Source: JAXHTH01 sp034211115
GTDB taxonomy: Bacteria > Planctomycetota > Phycisphaerae > Phycisphaerales > SM1A02
DNA: 9,846 nt
Assembly (NCBI GenBank): GCA_034211115.1
Contig: JAXHTH010000130.1
Location: 1-9,846, forward strand
Direction: 5' to 3'
The notes under the pieces are model-generated. The model ran no database searches. It was given only the letters and a program-made list of their open reading frames with translations, and was not told the DNA's origin. A program made the translations under genes and the position numbers. Shown piece by piece: positions 1 through 6,241 of this stretch; within the stretch, counting starts at the first letter, position 1, and each line of letters starts with the position of its first letter.

Positions 1-505
1 CCGGGCCCCGGGGGCCCTGTGGCCCCTCGGGTCCTTCGGGGCCTTCCGGGCCCTGCGGTCCTTCCGGCCCGGGTGGTCCGGGCGGACCTTCGGGGCCCTG
101 CGGGCCCTCATTGCCCGCCAGGGCGAAGAGGGCATAGGGCGAGGCATTGATCAACTGCCGCGGCGCGAGCGTGATGCCATCGACATCGATCTCCAGCCAC
201 CGCTCGGCGCCGAGGAAGATGTCGGACCCGAAGTCCAGCTCGACGCTGCACAGGCCGTCGGTGATCTCCATGGCGGGGAAGACGAGTTCCGGCCCGATCT
301 GGTTGCCCTCCGTCGCCGCGTCGTAGAGGCGGAAGGCGAGATCAACCGTGCCGTCGAACGGCTCGCCCTCACTCTCCAGGCGCCCCTGACAGGTGAACGC
401 CTGCTCGAACTCGGCATGTATCTGATGGGTCGAAAACAGCAGTGCGGCCAGCGCCAACGTTGCCATTGCGCCGCCTCGCGGGGCTCTCGGGGCTCTGGGG
501 GACAT
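1..505 (-). CDS. Secreted collagen-like (Gly-X-Y) repeat protein, partial
   Basis: This gene is open to the window edge; its C-terminal part lies outside. From ATG 505 the protein has a basic start, a hydrophobic stretch (about residues 14-25: MATLALAALLF) and a likely signal-peptidase site after QIHA (residue 31). Residues about 38-130 form a compact domain (FTCQGRL ... LDFGSDIFLGAERWLEIDV ... PRQLINASPYALFA). From memory, I associate this domain with secreted collagen-like or tail-fibre-like proteins of planctomycetes. From residue 131 there are 12 uninterrupted Gly-X-Y triplets, mostly Gly-Pro-Glu/Gln/Pro, running off the edge. The start at 505 has a good AAGGAG (514-519) 8 nt upstream. 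An in-frame ATG at 565 with GGAGG upstream is an equally open alternative and would add 20 residues. The likely role is an extracellular or cell-surface triple-helical stalk; this is inferred from the repeat, and the tip domain cannot be seen. Confidence 0.8.
   Translation of the reverse strand, partial: MSPRAPRAPRGGAMATLALAALLFSTHQIHAEFEQAFTCQGRLESEGEPFDGTVDLAFRLYDAATEGNQIGPELVFPAMEITDGLCSVELDFGSDIFLGAERWLEIDVDGITLAPRQLINASPYALFALAGNEGPQGPEGPPGPPGPEGPQGPEGPEGPEGPQGPRGP
2..115 (-). repeat. Collagen-like Gly-Pro-X coding repeat
   Basis: The reverse strand encodes 12 full Gly-X-Y triplets plus a partial one. The X position is Pro in every triplet but the first (GNE); Y is Glu, Gln, Pro or Arg. 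At DNA level this is a GGNCCN 9-bp-phased, very GC-rich tract with many GGGCCC-like palindromes. The repeat continues beyond position 1. Confidence 0.85.
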
Positions 506-923
506 GGGAGACTCTCCTTGTCGAGTTCGGCGGCGGCTGGTGAGCTGAGCAAGCCGGGTTTTCATGGTCATTCCTCCGCGGAACCGCGGGTTGGGAGCTT
601 GATGGACACGGCCCCGCAGTTCGAGCCGGCGCGAGGACTGGGCGCGCATGCGGGCGACCTTTCACGAATCCACAAAAAAGGTGCACGGATGCCGCCGGGC
701 GATCAGGTGGAGGTCAATCCCCCGGACCGGCAAGACAGAGGACCTGTCCCTCCTGAAGTCTCTGAACTCGCTGCAGCAGAACAACTTAGCGCTGAACCGC
801 GGTGGACTCAGATCGCGGGCCGAATGTCCCCTGGATTCCGGGAGGCCACGGCTGCGGCAGCTCCGATTCGCTGGTCCTCTGATCGGTTCGCTCCTGCACG
901 CCGCATCACTCCGCCGGGAACGT

Positions 924-996
924 GACCTGTGCAGGACTCGAACCTGCGACCCGCTGACCAGGAGTGGGTGGCGACCCCCTCTGGCGCTGTCAGGAA
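924..996 (-). tRNA. Degenerate tRNA-like sequence (possible tRNA pseudogene)
   Basis: On the minus strand, plus positions 931-947 form a perfect T arm: stem GCAGG/CCTGC around the loop TTCGAGT. Upstream of it comes a 17-nt anticodon-arm-like segment (951-967) with four of five stem pairs and the loop CCTGGTC. Further upstream is a D-arm-like segment (971-987), GCG...CGC with a G-rich loop. The rest does not fit a functional tRNA. The variable region is only 3 nt, position 33 would be C instead of U, and the 3' acceptor strand ACAGGTC has no full partner, with about four central pairs at best. The nominal anticodon would be TGG (Pro) or, shifted, GGT (Thr), and neither is credible. It is most likely a decayed tRNA or the 3' part of one left by an integration event. 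A chance T-arm match is possible. Confidence 0.3.
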
Positions 997-1106
997 CGCG
1001 GTCTCTTGAGGCGTCAGCGACAGACTGCCCGGTGGATATCCGCGCCTTTCCCCGGATGCCGCCCGCTCCGGAGGGCGCAGAGCGGGGCGCGCATCCGCTC
1101 CCCGCC

Positions 1107-1133
1107 CCTGCCGGTCTCAGCCCGACCGGCAGG
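1107..1133. repeat. Perfect 9-bp inverted repeat (hairpin)
   Basis: CCTGCCGGT (1107-1115) and ACCGGCAGG (1125-1133) are exact reverse complements around a 9-nt loop. No T-tract follows on either strand, so it is not a canonical intrinsic terminator. It could be a structured leader element or a Rho-type or GC-hairpin terminator for transcripts crossing this gene-poor region. Confidence 0.5.
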
Positions 1134-1391
1134 TGGTGAGGCAGAGGACGATCCGGGGGCCCTGGCCGGAGCTGATTGACTGGCGGGAACTGTCCGGGGT
1201 TCCGATCGTCGTCTTCTTCGAAAGAAGGCCGGTTGCCTGCTCGCCTCGATCGACCCGCCATGCTATTGTCTGGCGCAATTTCATGATGCGCCGCCGCCGG
1301 ACCTGCGGAGCGTCCGCGCGTGGTGAGCCCGACGCAGGTCGACCCGACGATCTCCCTCGGCACCCATTTCTCGGGTCTTGGAGATGCAGAC

Positions 1392-1670
1392 GTGAAGATC
1401 TACGTCGGCAATCTATCGTTTGACGCGACGCAATCCCAGGTCAGCGACCTCTTCGCCGAGCACGGCGAGGTCGAAGATGTCGCGCTCATCACCGATCGCG
1501 ATACCGGCCGGCCGCGAGGCTTCGGCTTCGTCGAGATGAGAAACGACCAGTCCGCGCGAAACGCCATCGCCGCTCTCGACGGCAAGGAATTCGGCGGCCG
1601 TCAGCTCAAGGTGAACGAGGCGCGCGCCAAGAACGATCGCGGCGGCGGCGGCCAGCACCGGCGCTGGTGA
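1392..1670 (+). CDS. Small RRM-type RNA-binding protein (copy 1)
   Basis: The 92-aa protein is a single RNA recognition motif. RNP2 is IYVGNL (residues 3-8) and RNP1 is RGFGFVEM (about residues 42-49). A short Gly/Arg/Asn tail ends in RRW. Bacterial proteins of this size bind single-stranded RNA; the cyanobacterial Rbp homologues of this architecture are cold-induced and thought to act as RNA chaperones in the cytoplasm. GTG 1392 is chosen as start because GGAG (1380-1383) lies 8 nt upstream and homologous RRMs begin exactly at (M/V)KIYVGN. An in-frame GTG at 1320 would add 24 residues that look non-coding. The gene is monocistronic and ends in a strong intrinsic terminator at 1725-1759. It is a clear paralogue of the RRM gene at 9171-9452, with the same RBS spacing and the same GTG-AAG-ATC-TAC opening. 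Confidence 0.93.
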   Translation: MKIYVGNLSFDATQSQVSDLFAEHGEVEDVALITDRDTGRPRGFGFVEMRNDQSARNAIAALDGKEFGGRQLKVNEARAKNDRGGGGQHRRW

Positions 1671-1724
1671 TCCCAACCCGGAATCTGCCACGGAGGGCAT
1701 CGAGTGGCGTTAACCGCCAATCCC

Positions 1725-1759
1725 CGAGCGCGGCACACTCCGTGCCGCGCTCGCTTTTC
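1725..1759 (+). terminator. Intrinsic terminator of RRM gene
   Basis: A perfect 12-bp stem (1725-1736 with 1742-1753, arms CGAGCGCGGCAC and GTGCCGCGCTCG) closes a 5-nt loop ACTCC. It is followed by CTTTTC on the plus strand, 55 bp after the RRM stop. It lies between convergent genes and may also limit read-through into the PGPGW gene. Confidence 0.88.
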
Positions 1760-1766
1760 AGTGGGA

Positions 1767-2159
1767 TCAAAGTCGCCTGCCGATTCCTGAGCGGCGGCGA
1801 CGGGGTATCGACCTCATCACGCGAAGCGGCTCCCGGCGGGCCCGGCGGCGCAGCCAGTTGATCGGCCGGAGAATGTGCCGCCGCCTCAAGAGCCAATGCT
1901 CGATCCGGTACTTGCCGGGGAAGTCAACGAGCAGGAAGCCGACGAGCACTGTCAGCAGGCCCTGACCGGGCAGCACGAGCATCGCGAGCCCGGCGAGGAT
2001 GAAAACGCACCCCAGCACGTTCTTCCCGAGGCGCAGAATCTGCCGCACAAGCGGGCGCTGATCGGCCCACCGGCTCGCCGGCCACGGACAAAGCGGAATC
2101 GTCGCGCCGTCGCCGCCGAGACGATGACGACCGGCGGTGAAGCGCAGGATCCGCGACAT
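1767..2159 (-). CDS. PGPGW-type small transmembrane protein
   Basis: A 130-aa protein. Residues about 45-80 contain two closely packed hydrophobic segments separated by LVLPGQG (PGQG at 64-67) and followed by the polar motif DFPGKYRIE (about 79-87). This is the layout of the PGPGW family of small inner-membrane proteins of unknown function, with a hydrophobic hairpin and a PGPG-like turn. After it comes a conserved-looking basic tail, including the motif INWLRRRARREPL (100-112). The first ~37 residues look less conserved. ATG 2159 has no obvious Shine-Dalgarno, and a GTG at 2048 just before the conserved core is an alternative start. The gene lies 70 bp downstream of the NucS-like gene on the same strand, so the two may be co-transcribed. 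The hydrophobic hairpin is seen directly; the family name is from recollection of the pattern. Confidence 0.8.
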   Translation of the reverse strand: MSRILRFTAGRHRLGGDGATIPLCPWPASRWADQRPLVRQILRLGKNVLGCVFILAGLAMLVLPGQGLLTVLVGFLLVDFPGKYRIEHWLLRRRHILRPINWLRRRARREPLRVMRSIPRRRRSGIGRRL

Positions 2160-2229
2160 CGGGAGTACAGTTTGAAACGGTCATTCCTCAAGCCGAAGGT
2201 GTCCGGATCTCCGGCCCGACTGCCCGCCG

Positions 2230-3213
2230 TCAATCCAGCTCGGCGTCATCAGCGCAGAGCAGTTCCCTCAGCCTGTACGCGAAACCGTCGACCTCGTGGG
2301 CGAGCAGTCGGAGATAACCGTCCGGCTGCGGCCGCAGCGCCTTCCGGACGCGGTCAGGTGCGATGCCGTAGTACTCCTCGAACGCCTCGGCCGCGACGTA
2401 GACGGTGATCGCGCCGCGAGGCGACGGGTCAGCCCAGACTGTGACCAGACACCGCGTCCTGCGCGGGGGCGGCGCGAGCATGATGCTCGTCTTCCACGCG
2501 CGCGGATGAAGCCCGAGCGCGAGGCCGGTCTCGACGATCCGCCTGACGTGCGCTTCGGTGCCCTTGGCCTTCGCGCGCTCGTACACGTCCTCGACGTTCA
2601 GGGATGTCTTCGTCGGCGTTGCGGGAACATCCGATTCCGTCAGTTCGCGAACGAGAATGCGCGCTCCCTGCTCCGTCTGGAACACGTCGAAACTGACGAC
2701 CGTGATCGCCATATCGCCGGATCCGGCAAGGAAGCCGGTGATCCGTTCCAAACCCGGATCGCGTCCGGTTCCGACGACGATGATGTCGACAGCCCGTGAC
2801 TCGTCCGGTTCGCCAACGCCGCCCTGGCGTTCCTCCATGATCGCATCAAGCGATGTCGCCCCGTCGCCGCCGCGCGCTGACAGGTACGCGTTGACGCTGT
2901 CACGAAGCTGATCGATGGGCATCCGCGCGATGCACGAGGCATAGTCCAGCGCCTGCGCGACGGTGTCCCGCATCACGCGACCGCGTTTGATCTCGATGAC
3001 CACCCAGCGTCCCTGGGGATCGATGGCGAGCAGATCCAGCGGTCCTCCCTCGGTGCGGAGCTGGCGGCCGACGATGGTGAGGCCGCTCTGCACGAGTCCC
3101 GGGTCGCGCTCGATCCACTCCTCCAGATCCCGTTCGAGATCGACCTGTCCCGCTGTCAAACGACGAGGGCCCGCGGAGTCCATTCGCCACGCGGCAATGC
3201 CACCCATCATCAT
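2230..3213 (-). CDS. NucS/DUF91-like endonuclease domain protein
   Basis: A 327-aa protein from ATG 3213. Residues about 25-95 carry the RecB-like PD-(D/E)xK nuclease signature typical of the NucS C-terminal domain: LEEWIERDP, RQL...GGPLDLLAID (D60), VVIEIKRG (E74, K76) and VAQALDYAS (Q87). D, E-x-K and Q are all intact, so a metal-dependent DNase fold is likely. True NucS has a DNA-binding domain before the nuclease domain. Here the nuclease domain is N-terminal and is followed by about 230 residues I cannot name, including a mixed alpha/beta tail from about residue 235 to the end. Three consecutive ATGs (3213, 3210, 3207) follow a GAGG; 3210 has the best spacing. The frame stays open to 3600, but that extension (Pro/Arg-rich) looks non-coding. 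The role could be DNA repair, restriction or an orphan nuclease; the substrate is unknown. Confidence 0.82.
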   Translation of the reverse strand: MMMGGIAAWRMDSAGPRRLTAGQVDLERDLEEWIERDPGLVQSGLTIVGRQLRTEGGPLDLLAIDPQGRWVVIEIKRGRVMRDTVAQALDYASCIARMPIDQLRDSVNAYLSARGGDGATSLDAIMEERQGGVGEPDESRAVDIIVVGTGRDPGLERITGFLAGSGDMAITVVSFDVFQTEQGARILVRELTESDVPATPTKTSLNVEDVYERAKAKGTEAHVRRIVETGLALGLHPRAWKTSIMLAPPPRRTRCLVTVWADPSPRGAITVYVAAEAFEEYYGIAPDRVRKALRPQPDGYLRLLAHEVDGFAYRLRELLCADDAELD

Positions 3214-3598
3214 GGTGCCTCGCCAAAGATGCGTCCGGCTCGGCGCCATTGTGCGGCGAGGGCAGGTCAATGTCCATCGCAGCCCGCGAGGGCGGCACCA
3301 CAGGAAAACGGACCAGGTCCAATTACGGCCGCATCCTCTCCGTCGAGGCCGGTCTGAAGCGCCGGCGGAAGCGTCCGCGTCCCGGCCGTCAGGTCCGCGC
3401 GGCGCGCGTGGCGCGCGCAGGAATGGCCGCCGGGCCCTCAATGGGAGGGGCGCGCGCCGGAGGACCGGCGGATGATCCCGCCGGTCCGGGGAGGCTTCCT
3501 GCACCCGGCCCGAGTTCCGGGGGTCGGGTTCCGGGGGCCGAGTTCCGGGGGTCGGGGGCCGGTCTGTGTCCGCTTCATGCTTCTGCGAGGGTTCCATC
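3214..3598. other. Divergent intergenic region with G-rich repeats
   Basis: 385 bp lie between the divergent NucS-like gene (minus) and the helical hypothetical gene (plus), and should contain both promoters. Frames cross it (3249-3728 plus and the 5' extension of the nuclease frame), but their translations are low-complexity Arg/Pro/Gly. It holds a G-rich repeat at 3511-3558 and the Shine-Dalgarno GAGGG at 3587-3591. I could not assign -35/-10 hexamers. Confidence 0.5.
3511..3558 (+). repeat. G-rich 18-bp direct repeat, potential G-quadruplex
   Basis: CGAGTTCCGGGGGTCGGG occurs exactly at 3511-3528 and again at 3539-3556, with a partial copy (TTCCGGGGG) between. Five G-tracts of 3-5 (3519-3523, 3526-3528, 3533-3537, 3547-3551, 3554-3558) lie within 40 bp on the plus strand. 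This is compatible with a G-quadruplex, although one loop is 9 nt. It lies 40 bp upstream of the start at 3599. Confidence 0.7.
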
Positions 3599-4288
3599 AT
3601 GTCTCAACTGCCGCACGATGAGTCGTATCCTTCTGATGAAAAGACACTTACGAATCCAGCCACCGCCCTGGCGGGCTGTGACAGGGAAGTGCTCGATCAG
3701 CTTGTCGCCGGGGCGTTGGGGCCGCTGAGCCGGCTCCGCGACACCATCGATCTCACCCTCGAGGAGGTCTCGGAGTGGATCGTCCAGCCGGAGAACCGCG
3801 AGCGGATCTCGAATCTCGTCACGCTCCTGGACGCCCAGACGCAGTTGATCATCTGTCAGCAGCGTCTGGTGGCGGTGGCGCGTCTGGTGGAGGTGGCCAG
3901 GAGTGCCCCGGCGTACGAGACGGTCCGCCGTGCGTGTGCCGACCTGCTGCGGATCCGGCTGGTGGACCCGTATCGCGAGGACAAGCGGCCGATCCGGATG
4001 CCCCCGCCGCGGCCGGTCGATGAGGCGGTGATCCTGGCGGCCCTGGAGGAGCTGGGCCGTGCGGACGAGCCGCCGAAGTCCCTCGATCCCGAAGAGCCCC
4101 CAGCGCCCCCGGTACCCCCGGCGTCCCCGACAGGGGACCAGGAAGCGGGGAAGAAGGGGCGGGCGGAAGAGGGGGATTCGTCACAAGTCCATTATCATCA
4201 GGGATTTGCAATCGATCGAGCCGCGACGCGGCCGGCGGCGCGCCCACAGACGAAACCCTCACCGGCGCGCTCTGCGCGCACAAACTAA
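3599..4288 (+). CDS. Hypothetical helical protein with Pro-rich tail
   Basis: A 229-aa protein without signal peptide or membrane segment. Residues about 28-125 are predicted helical by eye: a segment DLTLEEVSEWI (51-61), then long amphipathic helices rich in Leu/Ala/Arg (RISNLVTLLDAQ, QQRLVAVARLVEVA, TVRRACADLLRI). A short helix follows at 140-152, then a low-complexity Pro/Glu stretch (about 163-177) and a basic, disordered tail. I do not recognise a named family. The pattern resembles conserved hypothetical proteins of planctomycetes with an HTH-like start, but this is a weak recollection. ATG 3599 is preceded by GAGGG (3587-3591) with 7-nt spacing, which favours it over an upstream in-frame GTG at 3566. 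The gene is divergent from the nuclease gene and convergent with the ankyrin gene, so it is probably transcribed alone. Confidence 0.75.
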   Translation: MSQLPHDESYPSDEKTLTNPATALAGCDREVLDQLVAGALGPLSRLRDTIDLTLEEVSEWIVQPENRERISNLVTLLDAQTQLIICQQRLVAVARLVEVARSAPAYETVRRACADLLRIRLVDPYREDKRPIRMPPPRPVDEAVILAALEELGRADEPPKSLDPEEPPAPPVPPASPTGDQEAGKKGRAEEGDSSQVHYHQGFAIDRAATRPAARPQTKPSPARSARTN

Positions 4289-4292
4289 ACCC

Positions 4293-4323
4293 CCCGCGGC
4301 GCGTTTTGCGCGCGCGCCGCGGG
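4293..4323. terminator. GC-rich palindrome, probable bidirectional terminator
   Basis: CCCGCGGCGCG (4293-4303) pairs perfectly with CGCGCCGCGGG (4313-4323) around a 9-nt loop containing TTTT. It starts 5 bp after the stop codon of the plus-strand hypothetical gene and lies in a convergent gap. No T-tract follows directly, so an intrinsic mechanism is uncertain. Confidence 0.55.
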
Positions 4324-4473
4324 CTCGGCGAATGATGGATTTCGAGAATGTTGAAAGTTTTTTTCGCAGCCCCCGACTCATGTTCCGGCGGCGACGGCCG
4401 GCGCCTGATCCCTGCGCTGAGCCTGGCCACAGCGGTGCTCATGCGCCGTGGGGGGGGATCAGGATCCGCATCG

Positions 4474-4491
4474 CGCGGCCGTCCGGCCGCG
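4474..4491. repeat. 7-bp GC hairpin, possible terminator of ankyrin gene
   Basis: CGCGGCC (4474-4480) and GGCCGCG (4485-4491) form a perfect stem with loop GTCC. It lies about 90 bp past the ankyrin stop codon. No T-tract follows on the minus strand, so terminator function is only suggested by position. Confidence 0.35.
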
Positions 4492-4581
4492 GGGTCGCGA
4501 ACGGCGGGCGAGCGCGCGGGTCGCTGTCGATTGCCCTCGGGCCGGGCGAGCGCGCTGAAGGTCGCTCGAAAGCTGACCGCG

Positions 4582-5418
4582 TCAACCCTTCGCGCCGGCT
4601 TTCCGCAGGACGTCGGCCAGCGGATCATGCGCGTTGCGCTCCATCGCCTCGTCCAGCAGGGTGCGGCCATCCTTGTCGGTGGCGTTCGGATCCGCGCCGG
4701 CGTTCAGCAGCAGCACGACGATCTCCTTGCGTCGGCGGCGTGCGGCGAGATGCCGGTGCAGGGGTGTTCGCCCGAGCGAATCGCCGATCTTCACCGCCGC
4801 GCCGGCCTGAAGCAGCAGCTTCATCACCGTGTTGTGGCCGGCTTCGGCGGCGAGGTGCAGCGGCGTTTCGCCTGCCGCGTTCACGGGATCGACTTCAGCG
4901 CCGGAGTCGAGCAGCAGAGCAGCCATTTCGAGATGGCCCGCGCGGGCCGCCTTGTGCAGGGCGGTGCTGCTCAGGCTGTCCTTGCTGTTGACATCCGCGC
5001 CGCCATCGAGAAGCGCCCGTACGATCCGGCAGTCGCCGCCCCGGACAGGCTTCTCCGAATCCGAATCGGCCTGGTCGACCGCGTTCAGCAACGGCGTCTG
5101 CCCGTGCGTGTCCACGGCATCGGGGTCGGCGCCGTGCTCGAGGAGCAGGCGGATGACATCGATCCTGCCCTGCCTTGCCGCCCAGTGCAGGGGCGTGTCG
5201 CCGCATTCATCGCGCACATCGACCGCGCCGACAAGCGGGAGCAGGTAGGTGACCATGTCCAGGTGTCCGCCGCCGGCGGCACTGTGGAGGCAGGTTTCGC
5301 CGCGTTGACCGCCGGCGGACACGTCAGCGCCCCCGTCCAGGAGGATCTGGGCCACGTGACGACGGCCCTGCTCGGCAGCACGCAGAAGGCGCAGGGTGCA
5401 GTTGGCGGGTTCGTTCAA
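4582..5418 (-). CDS. Ankyrin-repeat protein
   Basis: A 278-aa protein made almost entirely of about eight ankyrin repeats (roughly residues 8-37, 38-70, 71-104, 105-148, 149-181, 182-214, 215-249 and 250-276). Typical helix motifs are GDTPLHWAARQGRIDVIRLL and GETPLHLAAEAGHN, with GAD(P/V)N turns. The fourth repeat carries an insertion of about 10 residues (DSDSEKPVRGGD). No signal peptide or membrane segment is seen, so it is probably a cytoplasmic protein-protein interaction scaffold; its partner is unknown. The frame has no ATG at its beginning. TTG 5418 is the best start, just before the first repeat, but its Shine-Dalgarno is weak (GAG about 10 nt upstream). The frame stays open upstream to a TAG near 5514. 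It is transcribed alone, convergent with the upstream neighbour. Confidence 0.9.
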   Translation of the reverse strand: MNEPANCTLRLLRAAEQGRRHVAQILLDGGADVSAGGQRGETCLHSAAGGGHLDMVTYLLPLVGAVDVRDECGDTPLHWAARQGRIDVIRLLLEHGADPDAVDTHGQTPLLNAVDQADSDSEKPVRGGDCRIVRALLDGGADVNSKDSLSSTALHKAARAGHLEMAALLLDSGAEVDPVNAAGETPLHLAAEAGHNTVMKLLLQAGAAVKIGDSLGRTPLHRHLAARRRRKEIVVLLLNAGADPNATDKDGRTLLDEAMERNAHDPLADVLRKAGAKG

Positions 5419-5838
5419 GGGAAATCTCGTTGCGGGCAGGGCAGGAACCTCGACAGGTCGCCGGCCCGCCCGCGGGACAACGCCACGGCGCGTGAATCCA
5501 CCGGAAACATTCTATGCCGGCCGAAGAAGAGAATCCCGCTCGTTTTCAGCCTCTGCCGGCCGTCGAGGGCCGTGTCGGCCTCGAAAACCGGGCCCTTTGG
5601 CGATTTCAATCGACGGTCGCCGCTCTCGTCTGATACAATACTGGTGGTCCAGTTGTCCGTTTCGACGGACCGGCAGTCTCTCCTCGCCCCAGGCGCATCG
5701 GGGCGGGCAGGCCTGAAACGCCACGTGCGGCGGCGCGCCCGGATCCCCCGGGCCGATATCCGCGCGTGGCGACACATCTCTCATTCGTATTGCATTCAGC
5801 CGCGATGCCCCGGCTGCTTGCGGAGAGGCCGGTCAACC
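5419..5838. other. Intergenic region between divergent genes
   Basis: 420 bp lie between the ankyrin gene (minus) and the small membrane protein gene (plus). Frames crossing it on both strands give Arg/Pro-rich low-complexity sequence. The only signal I could support is an extended -10 promoter on the plus strand (5610-5639). On the minus strand TAGAAT (5514-5509) could be a -10 for the ankyrin gene, but it lacks a matching -35. Confidence 0.5.
5610..5639 (+). promoter_or_regulatory. Candidate extended -10 promoter
   Basis: TGATACAAT (5631-5639) contains an extended -10 (TG, one base, TACAAT). TCGACG (5610-5615) matches the -35 consensus at four of six positions with an 18-bp spacer. It would start a transcript near 5646, giving a leader of about 190 nt before the ATG at 5839. 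This is a rare AT-richer spot in very GC-rich DNA. Confidence 0.4.
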
Positions 5839-6192
5839 ATGCGTTGGGCCTTCCTGATCATCGGCGTTGTCGCCGTCGTCCTGCTCTTCGGGGTGGGGCC
5901 GGAGTATGCCGGCTACGTCGCCTTCTTCGTTCTGTTCGCCAACTTCGCGACGGTCTGTGTGCAGTACGACGAGCCACTCAGGCGCGCCAGAAACCGCGTA
6001 AAAGAGCAATTGAGCCACTTGAAGCCCAGCGGGCGCAACGCCGAGCTTTATCACCAGTTGCAGTCCGCGACCCCGAAGCCGACCGCCGATGATCGTCGCG
6101 TGCGCTACGGCCCCGTGACGTTCCTGAACATCGCCACCGGGCTCGGCGCCACCGGACTGCTCGTCTGGGCTATCGTGCTGCGCGTGACGTGA
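5839..6192 (+). CDS. Small hypothetical membrane protein
   Basis: A 117-aa protein with three likely membrane segments: residues about 3-19, 22-42 and 92-114. Between the second and third is a polar, basic loop (about 43-91) rich in Arg, Lys and Gln, probably cytoplasmic. I do not recognise a family. ATG 5839 is preceded by GGAGAGG (5822-5828) with 10-nt spacing. The frame is open far upstream, but that sequence is antisense to the ankyrin gene and intergenic. The HesB-like gene follows about 50 bp downstream on the same strand, so the two may share a transcript. Confidence 0.75.
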   Translation: MRWAFLIIGVVAVVLLFGVGPEYAGYVAFFVLFANFATVCVQYDEPLRRARNRVKEQLSHLKPSGRNAELYHQLQSATPKPTADDRRVRYGPVTFLNIATGLGATGLLVWAIVLRVT

Positions 6193-6241
6193 GGCTCCGT
6201 CGCCATGCGGCGGGCATCACATTCGATCAAGGATGAGGACC

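Larger units (their letters stand above)
506..1391. other. Long stretch without a convincing protein gene
   Basis: About 885 bp separate the collagen-like gene (minus) from the RRM gene (plus). Open frames exist on both strands (for example 662-1363 minus and 416-925 plus), but their translations are Arg/Pro/Ser-rich low-complexity sequence with no recognisable domain, as expected from GC-rich non-coding DNA. The stretch holds the 5' end of the collagen-like gene (alternative start 565), a degenerate tRNA-like sequence (924-996), a perfect hairpin (1107-1133), a small inverted repeat CTTCTT-CGA-AAGAAG (1213-1227) and presumably the promoter and leader of the RRM gene. I could not pick a clear -35/-10 pair. 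Confidence 0.5.
4289..4581. other. Convergent intergenic region, no gene seen
   Basis: 293 bp lie between the stop of the helical hypothetical gene (plus) and the stop of the ankyrin gene (minus). It holds two GC hairpins (4293-4323 and 4474-4491), a run of seven T (from about 4353) and a run of eight G (4450-4457). A plus-strand frame begins here and runs to 6192, but over most of its length it is the antisense of the ankyrin gene. Confidence 0.5.

Noticed and set aside
1..115. GC-rich repeated units suspected as CRISPR or structural DNA repeat
   Set aside because: The periodicity is 9 bp and reads as Gly-X-Y codons on the minus strand; there are no spacers.
151..552. Minus-strand frame of 133 codons in the collagen-like gene
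   Set aside because: It is out of frame with the signal peptide, domain and Gly-X-Y repeat, and is Arg/Ser-rich.
662..1363. Minus-strand frame of 233 codons in the gene-poor region
   Set aside because: Arg/Pro/Ser/Gly-rich translation without domain; it runs through the tRNA-like sequence and the hairpin.
1875..2408. Plus-strand frame over the PGPGW and nuclease genes
   Set aside because: Antisense to two genes with recognisable patterns on the minus strand; its composition is Arg/Pro-rich.
3214..3600. N-terminal extension of the NucS-like protein to ATG 3600
   Set aside because: The extra 129 residues are Pro/Arg-rich low-complexity sequence, and the triple ATG at 3213-3207 has a Shine-Dalgarno directly upstream.
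4450..4457. Run of eight G
   Set aside because: A homopolymer in non-coding DNA; no frame depends on it.
4348..6192. Very long plus-strand frame (614 codons) across the ankyrin gene
   Set aside because: Most of it is the antisense of the ankyrin repeats and intergenic DNA; only its last part from ATG 5839 looks like a protein.
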